NCBI RefSeq assembly: GCF_014648035.1
Contig: NZ_BMQI01000024.1
Coordinates: forward strand, 1-64,000
Source: Shewanella algicola
Lineage (GTDB): Bacteria; Pseudomonadota; Gammaproteobacteria; Enterobacterales; Shewanellaceae
Direction: 5' to 3'
Length of the DNA: 64,000 nt
Made by a program: the position numbers and the translations under genes. How positions within the stretch are numbered: the stretch's first letter is position 1; each line of letters opens with the position of its first letter. This document shows, piece by piece, positions 54,981-64,000 of the stretch. The notes below the pieces were generated by a model. It saw only the letters and a list, made by a program, of their open reading frames with translations, searched no databases and had not been told where the DNA came from.

Positions 54981-56240
54981 ATGTCGAATAAAAATAAATC
55001 CATCTCTTTTGTTGCCAAAATTAATACCCTTTTAAAAGCCACAGGCCCAGGCGTTTTAATGGCTGCAGCAGCCATTGGCGCGTCTTATTTAGTGGCATCA
55101 ACTCGTGCCGGGGCCGAGTTTGGTTGGCAGCTAGCCTGGCTGATTTTGTTAGTTAATATTGTAAAGTATCCCTTTTTTGCCGCTGGCGCGCGCTACACCG
55201 CCGCAACCGACGAAAGCCTATTACAAGGCTATCAAAAACAAGGTCGTGGTTATTTAATGCTGTTTACTGGGCTTAATGTCATTGCCGCAATCGCCAGCAC
55301 CGCGGGGGTATGCATGCTAACCGCGGCCATGTTGACTCAGTTTGTACCGTTATCGATTGATATATTGGCCTTAATCGTGTTGCTGAGCTCATTGGCCTTA
55401 TTAATTTTTGGCCATTACAAACTGCTCGATAAACTCACAAAAGTGATTATGTTTGCCCTCACTCTAACCACGTTAGTCGCGGTGGCATTGGCGTTTAATC
55501 ACCAAACAGGTTTGGCCGCGCCATCGACAAGCGAATCACCCTGGCAATGGGCTTACGTCGGCTTTTTAGTGGCAATGATGGGTTGGATGCCGGCTCCTAT
55601 TGAAGTGAGCGCCTGGAATTCATTGTGGCTCATAGAAAAACGCAAAAGCCAAACCGTCACCGCAAAGCAGGCTATTTTCGACTTCAACTTAGGCTATGTC
55701 ACCACCGCAATATTGGCGATTGTATTTTTGGCGCTTGGGGCATTAGTGATGCACGGCAGTGGCGAGCGCTTTTCAGACTCTGGGGCTGTATTTGCCTCAC
55801 AACTTATCACCCTCTACAGCCAAGTGATGGGCAATGAAACCCGCTATTTAATTGGTATTGTCGCTTTTTTATGTATTTTCAGTACCACGGTAACCGTAAT
55901 TGATGGCTACAGCCGCACGTTAGATATGGGTTGGAGACTGTTGTCTCGCAGTACCTCACCACGCAGCTATTTAACCCAAGTCATGTTAACGGTGAGCACA
56001 TTAGGTTTATTGCTGATTTTATTTTTTAAAGGTGCTTTACTGCCACTGCTAGAGTTTGTGATGATCCTAGCTTTTATGACCACAGTGATTTTTACCTGGC
56101 TAAACTTCCGCTTAATGACCAGTCAAAACCTACCTAAGCAGCATCGCTACGGCCCAGCTATGGTCGCACTATCTTGGCTCGGCCTACTGTATTTAGTTGG
56201 TTTTGCGCTGTTGTTTATTTATTGGTATTTAACAAAATGA
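54981..56240 (+). CDS. Nramp-family transporter lacking canonical metal ligands
   Basis: A 419-residue inner-membrane transporter with about eleven hydrophobic helices, similar to Nramp proteins. TM1 reads TGPGVLMAAAAIGASYLVAS, where classical Nramps have the metal-binding DPGN. TM6 reads GWMPAPIEVSAWNSLWLIEK instead of the MPHN-type motif. The Asp, Asn and His ligands for Mn2+/Fe2+ are thus absent, so the substrate is not the usual one. Related 'Nramp-like' proteins without these ligands exist in proteobacteria. ATG 54981 is used; a TTG at 54966 is possible. It overlaps the next gene (ATGA). Confidence 0.83.
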   Translation: MSNKNKSISFVAKINTLLKATGPGVLMAAAAIGASYLVASTRAGAEFGWQLAWLILLVNIVKYPFFAAGARYTAATDESLLQGYQKQGRGYLMLFTGLNVIAAIASTAGVCMLTAAMLTQFVPLSIDILALIVLLSSLALLIFGHYKLLDKLTKVIMFALTLTTLVAVALAFNHQTGLAAPSTSESPWQWAYVGFLVAMMGWMPAPIEVSAWNSLWLIEKRKSQTVTAKQAIFDFNLGYVTTAILAIVFLALGALVMHGSGERFSDSGAVFASQLITLYSQVMGNETRYLIGIVAFLCIFSTTVTVIDGYSRTLDMGWRLLSRSTSPRSYLTQVMLTVSTLGLLLILFFKGALLPLLEFVMILAFMTTVIFTWLNFRLMTSQNLPKQHRYGPAMVALSWLGLLYLVGFALLFIYWYLTK

Positions 56241-57286
56241 CAAAAATGATAAGCAAAATAACAACCCGAGTTTACGCATTACTAGTACTAAGCAGCAGCC
56301 TACTGCCAGCTTCTGCGTTTGCATTGAGCATAACCAATAGTGATGTACAAACGATTATCGACCATGACTCCAGGCCTTTTACAGGGCGGATTTTAGTCAG
56401 TGACAACCAGCAAACTTATGTCGACCTAACGATAGGAAAAGACATTCACGTTGACAGCCGCTTTTTAATTGGTTCAATTTCTAAAACCATCACCGCCACC
56501 CTAGTCATGCGGGCTGTTGATCAACAAAAATTAACCTTAGAAGATGATATTACTGATTATCTGAATATCGTGACGGAATACCCAATCACTATCGCGCAGT
56601 TACTTAATCATACCTCTGGCATATTAGCGCCTAAATCACCGAGTCTTAATGCGAGGTCGCAATTTATTCCTGGCAGTCAATTTAACTACTCAAATTATGG
56701 CTACAAACTACTTGGCGATATTCTTAGCCAAAGCTACCAGGTGCCCTACGCTGAATTAGTTAATCTATTTGCCAAGCAATACCAGCTCGATATAAGCGCT
56801 GATGTGGGTGAAATAACCGACTTATACGCTCAACAACCACGATTAGTGCGCGGATTTATGGAACAACAACAGCAACGCGTGCTGTTAGATGAGTTATCCA
56901 TAGACAATGGTTTTATTGCTTTTGGCGCCATGCAAGCCAGTAGCCAAGGTATTGCGGCATTTATTGAGGGTTTAACCCAACAGCAATTTTTATCTGCTGC
57001 CAGTTTACAAGCCATGACCTCACCTAGCGCCAAAAGGCCGCATCGTTGGGGCGAGTTAAATTATGGCTATGGTTTACAAATTAGTCAGCAGCCTGGCTTA
57101 GTTGAATACAGTCATACAGGGTATTTACCCGGATACATCAGCGCCATGCTCTATTATCCACAAGCACAATTAAGCGTAGTCATTTTAGAAAACACCTCAT
57201 GGGACTTAGACAATATGGAACGTGTTTTTGGTTTGCATGACAAAATTCGCCAGGCCATAAGAAATCAGCTAAAAACTGACGAATAA
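56237..57286 (+). CDS. Serine hydrolase, class C beta-lactamase / PBP4*-like
   Basis: A 349-residue exported protein (signal peptide YALLVLSSSLLPASAFA) with the serine beta-lactamase-like fold. Motifs: Ser80-Ile-Ser-Lys83 (LIGSISKTITATL), Tyr151-Ser-Asn153 (FNYSNYGYKLLG) and HTG in YSHTGYLPGYISA as the KTG equivalent. Such Beta-lactamase-class proteins include peptidases and esterases, and true beta-lactam hydrolysis is not implied. The ATG at 56237 overlaps the transporter stop codon, so the two are translationally coupled; the reason for pairing is unknown. Confidence 0.87.
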   Translation: MTKMISKITTRVYALLVLSSSLLPASAFALSITNSDVQTIIDHDSRPFTGRILVSDNQQTYVDLTIGKDIHVDSRFLIGSISKTITATLVMRAVDQQKLTLEDDITDYLNIVTEYPITIAQLLNHTSGILAPKSPSLNARSQFIPGSQFNYSNYGYKLLGDILSQSYQVPYAELVNLFAKQYQLDISADVGEITDLYAQQPRLVRGFMEQQQQRVLLDELSIDNGFIAFGAMQASSQGIAAFIEGLTQQQFLSAASLQAMTSPSAKRPHRWGELNYGYGLQISQQPGLVEYSHTGYLPGYISAMLYYPQAQLSVVILENTSWDLDNMERVFGLHDKIRQAIRNQLKTDE

Positions 57287-57370
57287 TCTGACGTTACGCT
57301 GATAACTCGCTATAATAGCGCCTCGTCACTTGACCTAAACTATTTATGCGCAGCCGCGCCAGAGAACCTT

Positions 57371-57835
57371 ATGATAAACAATGATATTCTTCGCCGTGTT
57401 CGTTTTGTGTTTGATTTTTCAAATGCCAAAATGATTAACATTTTCAGCCAAGCTAATACCGAAATCACCTCAGATCAAATTATTGCACTGCTGAAAAAAG
57501 AGGACGAGGAAGGCTATCAAGCGTGTAATGACAAATTAATGTGTCAATTTTTAGATGGATTGATTATCAACAATCGCGGTCTAAAACCCGGTACCGAAGT
57601 ACCCGCGCCATTAAAGCAATTAACCAATAACCTGATCTTCAAAAAATTACGCGTTGCGCTAGAAATGCGCGAAGAAGATATTATTGCCACATTAGCCTTA
57701 GCAGACTTTGCCATGTCTAAGTCAGAGCTTGGCGCACTGTTCCGTAACCCTGACCACAAAAACTATAAAACCTGTGGCGACCAAGTGCTACGTAACTTTG
57801 TAAAAGGCTTATCGATTAAACATCGCGGCAAGTAA
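57371..57835 (+). CDS. yehS: DUF1456 family protein YehS
   Basis: A 154-residue protein composed of two similar halves of about 70 residues, each with the pattern 'helix-hydrophobic-G/R' (DILRRVRFVFDFSNAKMINI then NDKLMCQFLDGLIINNRG; LRVALEMREEDIIATLALAD then CGDQVLRNFVKGLSIKHRGK). This internal duplication is typical of YehS/DUF1456. The function is unknown. It ends in a terminator and is separate from maeA. Confidence 0.9.
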   Translation: MINNDILRRVRFVFDFSNAKMINIFSQANTEITSDQIIALLKKEDEEGYQACNDKLMCQFLDGLIINNRGLKPGTEVPAPLKQLTNNLIFKKLRVALEMREEDIIATLALADFAMSKSELGALFRNPDHKNYKTCGDQVLRNFVKGLSIKHRGK

Positions 57836-57866
57836 TTTCAGCGTAAAAGTTGAGATAACACTCTAT

Positions 57867-57899
57867 AAATGCACAGTTTAGGCTGTGCATTTTTGTTTG
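57867..57899 (+). terminator. yehS terminator
   Basis: aaatgcacag (57867-57876) pairs with ctgtgcattt (57883-57892) around a 6-base loop, followed by ttgtttg. 32 bp after the stop codon. Confidence 0.85.
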
Positions 57900-58006
57900 T
57901 GCGACATAATTCAAACAACAACCAACTCCTTTCCCAAATCAGCCAGACAATAATTCTATATCATTGCGCGTTAATAAGTGATGTGGATTGATATCATCAT
58001 AAAAAA

Positions 58007-58022
58007 CGTGATTTTAATCACT
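58007..58022 (+). promoter_or_regulatory. Candidate CRP site upstream of maeA
   Basis: cgtga-ttttaa-tcact matches TGTGA-N6-TCACA at 8 of 10 positions, 82 bp before the maeA ATG. Control of malic enzyme by cAMP-CRP is plausible but unproven. Confidence 0.4.
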
Positions 58023-58103
58023 TAACAGACCACAATAAACATCAGACGTGATAATCTATTCCGATAAATATTCTAATCTCAAACACACACATTAAGGTTC
58101 CCC

Positions 58104-59792
58104 ATGGACGATAATAAACGCCCCCTATATCTTCCTTTCGCTGGTCCTGCGATTCTTGAATCTCCTCTGCTTAATAAAGGCACTGCATTTAGCGAAGAAG
58201 AGCGTATTTACTTCAATCTCGAAGGATTATTACCTTGGGTAATTGAAACCATAGACGAGCAAGCATCACGTGCTTACGACCAGTTCAAAAGTTTCAATAA
58301 CGACCTTGATAAGCATATTTATTTACGCAACATCCAAGACACCAACGAAACCTTATTTTACCGTTTACTGCGTAATCACATCAGCGAAATGATGCCGATT
58401 ATTTACACCCCTACCGTAGGGTTAGCCTGTGAACGTTTCTCTAAAAACTATCGCCGTAACCGTGGTTTATTTATTTCGTATACCAATAAAGACCGCATTG
58501 ACGACATTTTAAATAACTCTACACGCCATAAAGTTAAAGTGATTGTTGTAACAGACGGCGAGCGTATTTTAGGCCTTGGCGACCAAGGTATTGGCGGCAT
58601 GGGCATTCCCATTGGTAAATTGTCGTTATACACCAGCTGTGGCGGGATTAGCCCGGCATATTGCCTGGCAGTGACTTTAGATGTTGGTACAGATAACCCA
58701 CACTTATTAGAAGACCCAATGTACATGGGTTGGCGTCATCAACGTATTGGCGGTGCCGAATACGCTGAGTTTATTGAAGAATTTATGCAAGCCGTGAGCC
58801 GTCGTTGGCCAGATGCGTTAATCCAGTTTGAAGACTTTGCCCAAAAAAATGCCATGCCACTGCTTGAGCGTTACAAAGACAAATACTGTAGCTTTAACGA
58901 CGATATTCAAGGTACTGCAGCGGTAACGGCTGGGTCATTACTGGCAGCATGTAAAGCGGCTAACAGCAAACTCAGCCAACAACGCGTGACCTTTTTAGGT
59001 GCCGGTAGTGCGGGGTGTGGTATTGCAGAAGCCATCGTGGCACAAATGGTTTCCGAAGGCATCAGCGACGAGCAGGCGCGCTCACAAGTCTTTATGGTTG
59101 ACCGTTGGGGCTTACTACTGGACAACATGCCTAACTTGTTGCCTTTCCAACAAAAATTAGCGCAAAAGTGCTCAGAAGTTAACGGTTGGGACAACTACAG
59201 CGACCATATTTCACTGTTAGATGTGGTTAACAATGCTAAACCAACCGTGTTAATTGGCGTTTCTGGCGCACCAGGTTTGTTTAGCGAAGAAATCATTCGT
59301 GCCATGCACAGTCATTGCGAACGCCCAATTGTGTTCCCATTGTCTAACCCAACAAGCCGTGTTGAAGCCACGCCAAAAGACATTTTACACTGGACATCAG
59401 GCCAAGCATTAGTCGCGACAGGTAGCCCGTTTGAACCTGTTGTCATTAATGGCGAAACATTCGAAATTGCCCAATGTAATAATAGCTTTATCTTCCCGGG
59501 GATTGGTTTAGGCGTATTATCTTGCGGCGCGAAACGCGTATCAGATGAAATGCTTATGGCGTCAAGCCAAGCGTTATCAGAATGCTCACCATTAGGTAAA
59601 AATGGCACCGGTTCGTTATTACCCAAACTAGAAGAGATTCAAGAAGTCAGTAAATACATTGCATTTGCTGTTGCCAGAACGGCTATCGATCAAGGCTTAG
59701 CATTACCTTGTACAGACGAGCTGCTTAAACAGTCAATTGATGCAAACTTCTGGGAACCAGAATACCGTCGTTATAGACGTACCGCGTTTTAA
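58104..59792 (+). CDS. maeA: NAD-dependent malic enzyme
   Basis: Oxidatively decarboxylates malate to pyruvate and CO2 with NAD. The 562-residue length matches E. coli MaeA/SfcA (565). Motifs: the catalytic-Tyr segment [40 protein letters not shown], metal-binding [15 protein letters not shown] and [20 protein letters not shown], and the Rossmann [17 protein letters not shown] candidate CRP box precedes it and a terminator follows. Confidence 0.97.
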   Translation: MDDNKRPLYLPFAGPAILESPLLNKGTAFSEEERIYFNLEGLLPWVIETIDEQASRAYDQFKSFNNDLDKHIYLRNIQDTNETLFYRLLRNHISEMMPIIYTPTVGLACERFSKNYRRNRGLFISYTNKDRIDDILNNSTRHKVKVIVVTDGERILGLGDQGIGGMGIPIGKLSLYTSCGGISPAYCLAVTLDVGTDNPHLLEDPMYMGWRHQRIGGAEYAEFIEEFMQAVSRRWPDALIQFEDFAQKNAMPLLERYKDKYCSFNDDIQGTAAVTAGSLLAACKAANSKLSQQRVTFLGAGSAGCGIAEAIVAQMVSEGISDEQARSQVFMVDRWGLLLDNMPNLLPFQQKLAQKCSEVNGWDNYSDHISLLDVVNNAKPTVLIGVSGAPGLFSEEIIRAMHSHCERPIVFPLSNPTSRVEATPKDILHWTSGQALVATGSPFEPVVINGETFEIAQCNNSFIFPGIGLGVLSCGAKRVSDEMLMASSQALSECSPLGKNGTGSLLPKLEEIQEVSKYIAFAVARTAIDQGLALPCTDELLKQSIDANFWEPEYRRYRRTAF

Positions 59793-59813
59793 TTAAAATT
59801 AAATGCCTTAAAT

Positions 59814-59846
59814 AAAAAATCCCAGCCAGGCTGGGATTTTTTATGT
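59814..59846. terminator. maeA terminator
   Basis: A stem of aaaaaatcccagcc (59814-59827) with ggctgggatttttt (59829-59842), A and T runs on both sides, 21 bp after the stop; it can also serve the convergent DUF3069 gene. Confidence 0.9.
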
Positions 59847-59874
59847 TTGCTTACAATGGTTAAGTAAACACAAA

Positions 59875-60309
59875 TTAAGCAGACATGACTTGTTTAAAGC
59901 TGTTTAACATTGAGCGATCGGTGCGGGCTTTTTTCAGCTTACGCAAACATTCTTTAAGCGACTGCTCAGCTAAACGACCAAACACCCCGTCGTATTCATT
60001 GTTATTCATTTCTTCTTCAGAATCGGCGCTATCGGCAATTTCTTGTGCCACACGGCTTAATTGCATCCAAGCATTGGCAATATAAAAACCATGAAACTCT
60101 GCTTTAGTCATTAACTTTTGGGCGCTGCCAGGTAATGCATCCCAGGCCTGGCTAAAAGCATTGGCATTATCTGCAAGCAGCTCTTTAAACAAACCCTCAT
60201 ATGCCTCTAACAGCGTTTCTGGTAGTTGGTCCATTGGTAGCACTTTATTAGCAACATTATACGAAACTTGCTTGGCGACATCTTGATACTGCTGATCAAC
60301 GTTACTCAT
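59875..60309 (-). CDS. DUF3069 family protein
   Basis: A 144-residue soluble, largely helical protein matching DUF3069, restricted to Shewanella, Vibrio and relatives. Visible features: VANKVLPMDQLPETLLEAYE, WDALPGSAQKLMTKAEFHGF and an acidic stretch SADSEEEMNNNEYDGVFGR before a basic C-terminus (CLRKLKKARTDRSML). No known function. It is convergent with maeA. An 18-bp palindrome lies about 95 bp upstream of its start. Confidence 0.82.
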   Translation of the reverse strand: MSNVDQQYQDVAKQVSYNVANKVLPMDQLPETLLEAYEGLFKELLADNANAFSQAWDALPGSAQKLMTKAEFHGFYIANAWMQLSRVAQEIADSADSEEEMNNNEYDGVFGRLAEQSLKECLRKLKKARTDRSMLNSFKQVMSA

Positions 60310-60404
60310 GGCTTTCTCTCTAACATGTTAATAGGCCCTAAGTTTGTCACTTAGGCTTGATAACAAAGCCTGCTCATCTGTTCAGCTATGCTCATCAAGG
60401 CGTC

Positions 60405-60422
60405 TTTATACCCGGGTATAAA
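60405..60422. promoter_or_regulatory. 18-bp perfect palindrome in a divergent intergenic region
   Basis: tttatacccgggtataaa is identical on both strands, in the 415-bp gap between the divergent DUF3069 and diguanylate cyclase genes. It could be an operator. Nothing else gene-like is seen in 60310-60724. Confidence 0.35.
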
Positions 60423-60724
60423 AGCGAATGCAAATTTGACTCAAAACCTTAACAAGCCGTCAGCCTTGATTATTTTAACCATGTTAGTTAACGCCCGCTA
60501 TACTGTGCAGCTCAAGCTGAATCAGGTTTTTAACAATGTAAACGTTAAAATGAGAGATACCAAACGGTTAAAATAATAAATCGAGTGATATTATTTTAGT
60601 GTGGGATGTCACCTCAAAATGCCAACGATGATGATGTCTTAAGCGCAAGACTTTTACGACTAAACACGCTACTCTACAAACTGATAGCTCGTTCAATAAT
60701 AATCACAAATGAGACTTCGCTGCT

Positions 60725-62602
60725 TTGTTTACGACTAAATTACTCAATATAATCATACTGGCCAGCATCATAATGATGTCTTGCAATGTTAATGCTAACA
60801 CCATTGATAACGCGCGCGCCGATGAAATTTACCAACGTATTGATCGTGGCGAAGTTTCGTCAAATGATGAATTAAACCTGTTGCTCAAGGAATATAAAAA
60901 TAGCATCGCGGTTGATGACACCGTTCGTCAACAATTAAATATAAGACAGACCTGTTGGAGCCACCCTGCCAATAACGCTGAACAACTCAATACCGCCATT
61001 AACTATGCCGACGAATACTTAAACATATACAAACAGCCAAGCCCATCATTGATTCAAGTTGACTTAACATTATGTAAAATTTTGTTTCTACACCAACAAG
61101 GTCAAAACCAAAATGTTTTAAAGCCGTTAGATAATGCCATCAATAACGCTTATTTATTAGAAGACCCACGCTTAATTGCTGATAGTCGTAGCCTCCGAGG
61201 CACCATTTTATCTTATATGGGTAATTTTAGTGCCGCCCTAGAAGACCTTATCACTGCGCAAAACTTATATGAGTCGTTAAAACTCGATTATTGGGCCAAT
61301 GCCAATTTACGTGAACTTGCCAATAGTTACCGCCGCTTTGGCGACCCAGATACTGCGTTAACCTACCAAACCAAACTTGAAACGAGCTTCCTCGAAAAAA
61401 ATCAACACTTCGAGGCAAACTTGATCACGATTGAAATGGCCATGTCACTTGAAGAGCTGGGTCGCTACCAAGAGGCTAATGATCGCTATCAAAAGGCACG
61501 TGAATTTTGGCTTAAAGAAAATGAGTTAATTGCCGCAGCAGACATGGCCGTGAGTATTGGAGGTAACTTCATTAACTTAAATCGGCTAGACCAAGCCAAA
61601 ACCATGTTAGAGCAAGCCCAACAACATATCACACCCGATATTGCCAGTAGTTATAGCTACATGAATTTGTACCTTGCCAAGGTCCACCACAAACTAGGCA
61701 ATCACAGCAAGGCACTCGAATATATAATCAACGCCGAAAAGGCCTTTAACGACCATAATAACGCTCGTGGCCTCAACCTAGTGTTACAATTAAAAAGCCA
61801 CATATATCAAGCATTAGAGCAATGGCCCGACGCTTATTATACATTATCGGCTTATGTTGAAGCACACGACGCGCTCGACAAAAAGACCATGTCAGACAGA
61901 AACACCGAGATGAAAACTCGCTTTAACACCGACAAAATTCAATCTGAAAACAACTTGCTGGTGCAGCTAGATAAAGACAAAGAACAGCAACTACAAATGA
62001 TGCATCGTAATGAACAAATGCAAATCATCATTATCATTCTTGTGGTGCTCATTTTACTCATCGTGTCATTGTTTGCTTATAAACAAGTTGTGCGTAAAAA
62101 GCTCTTTAGAAACTTAGCCCTAACCGATGAGCTGACCAATTTATCAAACCGACGTGACACATACTCACAAGGTAAAGCGTTCTTAAATGAAGCACAGCAG
62201 ACTGATAAGCCATTCTCGATTATCTCGTTTGACGTCGACCACTTTAAGGCGGTTAATGACAAATTAGGCCATGACACTGGCGACAAAGTTTTGGTTAAAC
62301 TTGCCGCGATTAGTTCTAGCATGATGCGCGAAACCGACGTCGTTGGGCGCGTGGGCGGTGAAGAGTTTTTAATTTTATTACCTAACATCAACAACAGTAT
62401 TGCCGTCGATATTGCCAATCGCTTGATTAACGCCGTTGATAATTATGACTGGTCGAGAATTTCACCGGAGCTGCACCTAACGGTTAGCGCAGGTGTGGTC
62501 AGTTATACTGACGAGACCGACCTGTCGCCTTTATTACTCAAAGCAGATAAAGCGCTTTATTGTGCTAAAGCTGCGGGGCGCAATTGTGTAAAAGCGGGGT
62601 AA
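60725..62602 (+). CDS. Diguanylate cyclase with TPR-like periplasmic sensor
   Basis: A 625-residue signalling protein: an N-terminal hydrophobic signal (LLNIIILASIIMMSCNVNA), a helical TPR-like region (about 120-400, for example ALEDLITAQNLYESLKLDYW), a transmembrane helix (MQIIIIILVVLILLIVSLFA) and a GGDEF domain. The active site is GGEEF (544-548), preceded by RETD five residues upstream, an intact inhibitory I-site. It should therefore make c-di-GMP under product feedback control. The TTG at 60725 is the likely start; there is no earlier ATG. Confidence 0.9.
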   Translation: MFTTKLLNIIILASIIMMSCNVNANTIDNARADEIYQRIDRGEVSSNDELNLLLKEYKNSIAVDDTVRQQLNIRQTCWSHPANNAEQLNTAINYADEYLNIYKQPSPSLIQVDLTLCKILFLHQQGQNQNVLKPLDNAINNAYLLEDPRLIADSRSLRGTILSYMGNFSAALEDLITAQNLYESLKLDYWANANLRELANSYRRFGDPDTALTYQTKLETSFLEKNQHFEANLITIEMAMSLEELGRYQEANDRYQKAREFWLKENELIAAADMAVSIGGNFINLNRLDQAKTMLEQAQQHITPDIASSYSYMNLYLAKVHHKLGNHSKALEYIINAEKAFNDHNNARGLNLVLQLKSHIYQALEQWPDAYYTLSAYVEAHDALDKKTMSDRNTEMKTRFNTDKIQSENNLLVQLDKDKEQQLQMMHRNEQMQIIIIILVVLILLIVSLFAYKQVVRKKLFRNLALTDELTNLSNRRDTYSQGKAFLNEAQQTDKPFSIISFDVDHFKAVNDKLGHDTGDKVLVKLAAISSSMMRETDVVGRVGGEEFLILLPNINNSIAVDIANRLINAVDNYDWSRISPELHLTVSAGVVSYTDETDLSPLLLKADKALYCAKAAGRNCVKAG

Positions 62603-62642
62603 AGCAGGTATAATTCAGCGGTGTTTACTCAATAATAGCGCT

Positions 62643-63869
62643 ATGACTGCAACGACCCCAGCTTCAACCCCAGATCAACATAATGATCTTACCCGCCAAT
62701 CACCTGAGCCATGTCCTTTGACAGCGGCTCAACTTGACGTGCTCAATCGGCAAATAAAGCAGTGGGGACAAGAACTGGGCTTTGCCCACATTGGCGTGGC
62801 AGACATTGATTTAAGCCAACATGAAGCCGGCTTGCAACAATGGCTTGATAATGGCTACCACGGAGAAATGAACTACATGGCCAGCCACGGCATGATGCGT
62901 GCACGCCCTGATGAGCTCCACCCAGGCACATTGAGAGTCATTTGTGCACGGATGGATTACCTGCCGCCAGAGGCTGGTTTTGCTAGCAATTTAACCAACC
63001 CGAATTTAGGTTATATATCTCGGTACGCAGGCGGACGTGACTATCATAAACTGATGCGCCAACGCCTTAAAAAGCTCGGCGATAAAATTGCCGCGCACTG
63101 CCAAACCCTCGGGTTTGATGACAGCAATTTCAGACCCTTTGTTGACTCAGCCCCCATATTAGAGCGGCCATTAGCCGACAAAGCCGGCATAGGCTGGACT
63201 GGCAAACATTCATTAATTCTCCACCCCGATGCAGGCAGTTGGTTCTTTTTAGGCGAGTTGCTGATTAACTTACCACTGCCACTAGATATCGCCATTGAAG
63301 AAGGCTGCAACACCTGTGTCGCCTGCATAAAGTCTTGCCCTACCGATGCCATCGTTGAGCCTTACGTTGTCGATGCGCGCCGCTGTATTTCATACTTAAC
63401 CATTGAGTTACAAGGCGTGATACCCGAAGAGTTTAGAGCGTTAATCGGTAATCGAATTTACGGCTGCGACGACTGTCAATTAGTGTGCCCTGTTAACAGC
63501 AAAGCCCCATTGACGGCAGAGTCTGACTTTCATACTCGCCAAACACTAATTCAACCCGAGTTAATCGATTTATTTAGTTGGTCAGAACCCTATTTTTTAC
63601 GCCAAACCGAAGGCAGCGCCATTAGACGTATCGGCCATAAACGCTGGTTACGCAATATCGCCATTGCACTTGGCAATGCCCCTGCAAATCCCGATATCAT
63701 CGCCGCACTTGAGCAACGTAAACTCAGCGACGAAGTCGATGACATGGTGCTAGAACATATCGACTGGGCCTTAGCACAACAAAAGAAAAAAGCGCCACAG
63801 GAGGCGCTTTCACGCAAAACCCAACGCGTCATCCGCTCAGTACAAAAAGGCTTACCAAGAGATGCTTAA
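62643..63869 (+). CDS. queG: Epoxyqueuosine reductase
   Basis: Reduces epoxyqueuosine to queuosine in tRNA using cobalamin and two [4Fe-4S] clusters. The 408-residue protein has the corrinoid-binding N-domain (LGFAHIGVADIDLSQHE; the YISRYAGGRDYHKLMRQRLK segment; the catalytic-Asp region FRPFVDSAPILERPLA) and two cysteine clusters, GCNTCVACIKSCPTDAI and GCDDCQLVCPVN. A short HEAT-like C-terminal region follows. QueG needs cobalamin, linking it to the B12 genes in this window, though no shared promoter is implied. A CRISPR array begins 24 bp after the stop. Confidence 0.95.
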   Translation: MTATTPASTPDQHNDLTRQSPEPCPLTAAQLDVLNRQIKQWGQELGFAHIGVADIDLSQHEAGLQQWLDNGYHGEMNYMASHGMMRARPDELHPGTLRVICARMDYLPPEAGFASNLTNPNLGYISRYAGGRDYHKLMRQRLKKLGDKIAAHCQTLGFDDSNFRPFVDSAPILERPLADKAGIGWTGKHSLILHPDAGSWFFLGELLINLPLPLDIAIEEGCNTCVACIKSCPTDAIVEPYVVDARRCISYLTIELQGVIPEEFRALIGNRIYGCDDCQLVCPVNSKAPLTAESDFHTRQTLIQPELIDLFSWSEPYFLRQTEGSAIRRIGHKRWLRNIAIALGNAPANPDIIAALEQRKLSDEVDDMVLEHIDWALAQQKKKAPQEALSRKTQRVIRSVQKGLPRDA

Positions 63870-63892
63870 TGGGCTCCCCTCATTGAAGTAAA

Positions 63893-64000
63893 CAGCTCAG
63901 CCCCGTGAGTACGGGGAACACGCGCGACAATATTACAAGCGTTTAATACATTACGGTTCAGCCCCGTGAGTACGGGGAACACTTTCAATTCGGCACGATC
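63893..64000 (-). CRISPR. Trailer end of a type I-E-like CRISPR array
   Basis: Two 29-base repeats (63893-63921 and 63954-63982) flank a 32-base spacer (63922-63953); a second spacer starts at 63983 and runs off the window. On the minus strand the repeat opens gtgttccccgtactcacggg and ends gctgaaccg, as in type I-E. The first repeat here differs at two bases near its 3' end, the degenerate terminal repeat expected at the leader-distal end. Leader and cas genes should therefore be to the right. Confidence 0.93.

Noticed and set aside
1..64000. Search by eye for tRNA and rRNA genes.
   Set aside because: No cloverleaf with a GTTCGA-type T-arm and no rRNA landmark was recognised in the intergenic regions; a covariance-model scan would be decisive.

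Overview
The window reads as chromosomal DNA of a marine gammaproteobacterium, most likely a Shewanella. The basis is gene content and family resemblance (DUF3069, a DUF4447-like protein, HopJ, an M13 lipoprotein peptidase, an MSHA-type pilin, and an SFB/SLB-like subclass B1 metallo-beta-lactamase) together with moderate GC and short, closely packed operons. Species is not resolved. No rRNA or tRNA gene, complete insertion sequence or prophage was recognised.

Layout. 0-1 kb: largely non-coding, with hairpins and copy A of a mosaic repeat. 1-9.2 kb: btuF, a DUF2235 hydrolase, an isochorismatase-like hydrolase, then a cluster of two sulfotransferases and an AspH-type hydroxylase (two of these carry SEC-C tails), then an ABC1/UbiB-like kinase. 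9.3-17.2 kb: a B1 metallo-beta-lactamase, a MITE-like inverted-repeat element, a VOC protein, an RluA-type pseudouridine synthase, a lipoprotein, a 2OG-Fe(II) oxygenase, an aldehyde dehydrogenase divergent from an HxlR regulator, and a solute-binding protein. 17.2-19.2 kb: repeat copy B and two unrecognised, AT-rich orphan genes. 19.4-29.4 kb: a vitamin B12 block. Here cobC and the operon btuD-btuC-cobT-cobS-cobU-cobO run leftward, with a cobalamin riboswitch between cobC and btuD. The B12-dependent methionine synthase metH is divergent from cobC, and tandem MetJ boxes lie in the shared intergenic space. Import, nucleotide-loop assembly and the main B12 consumer are thus side by side, while btuF sits 17 kb away.

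29.5-41 kb: small envelope proteins (DUF3465, ClpP-fold lipoprotein), trxC, a PH-domain protein, an orphan type IV prepilin, a YitT-like membrane protein, an acetyl-CoA hydrolase/CoA-transferase, HopJ, a double ChrR cupin, pbpG, a P-loop-like ATPase lacking its Walker A lysine paired with an MscS channel, and rpiA. 41-50 kb: an HBM-type chemoreceptor, an ECF sigma / membrane anti-sigma / DUF4097 operon, rsuA, an M13 peptidase lipoprotein, an exported RelA/SpoT-like domain, a SUKH protein and a DUF4447-like protein. 50.9-64 kb: a GST, a large TonB-dependent receptor, a PH-domain membrane protein, an Nramp relative without the usual metal ligands, a serine beta-lactamase-like protein, yehS, maeA, DUF3069, a TPR-GGDEF diguanylate cyclase, queG, and the trailer end of a type I-E-like CRISPR array running off the right edge.

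A recurring oddity is tandem duplication across gene ends: at five genes the last codons and the stop codon are copied two to four times (AspH-like, aldehyde dehydrogenase, cobU, metH, DUF4447-like). Candidates for undescribed biology are the ATPase-MscS pair, the SEC-C sulfotransferase/hydroxylase cluster, the exported RelA/SpoT-like protein, and the riboswitch-linked leader peptide in front of btuD.
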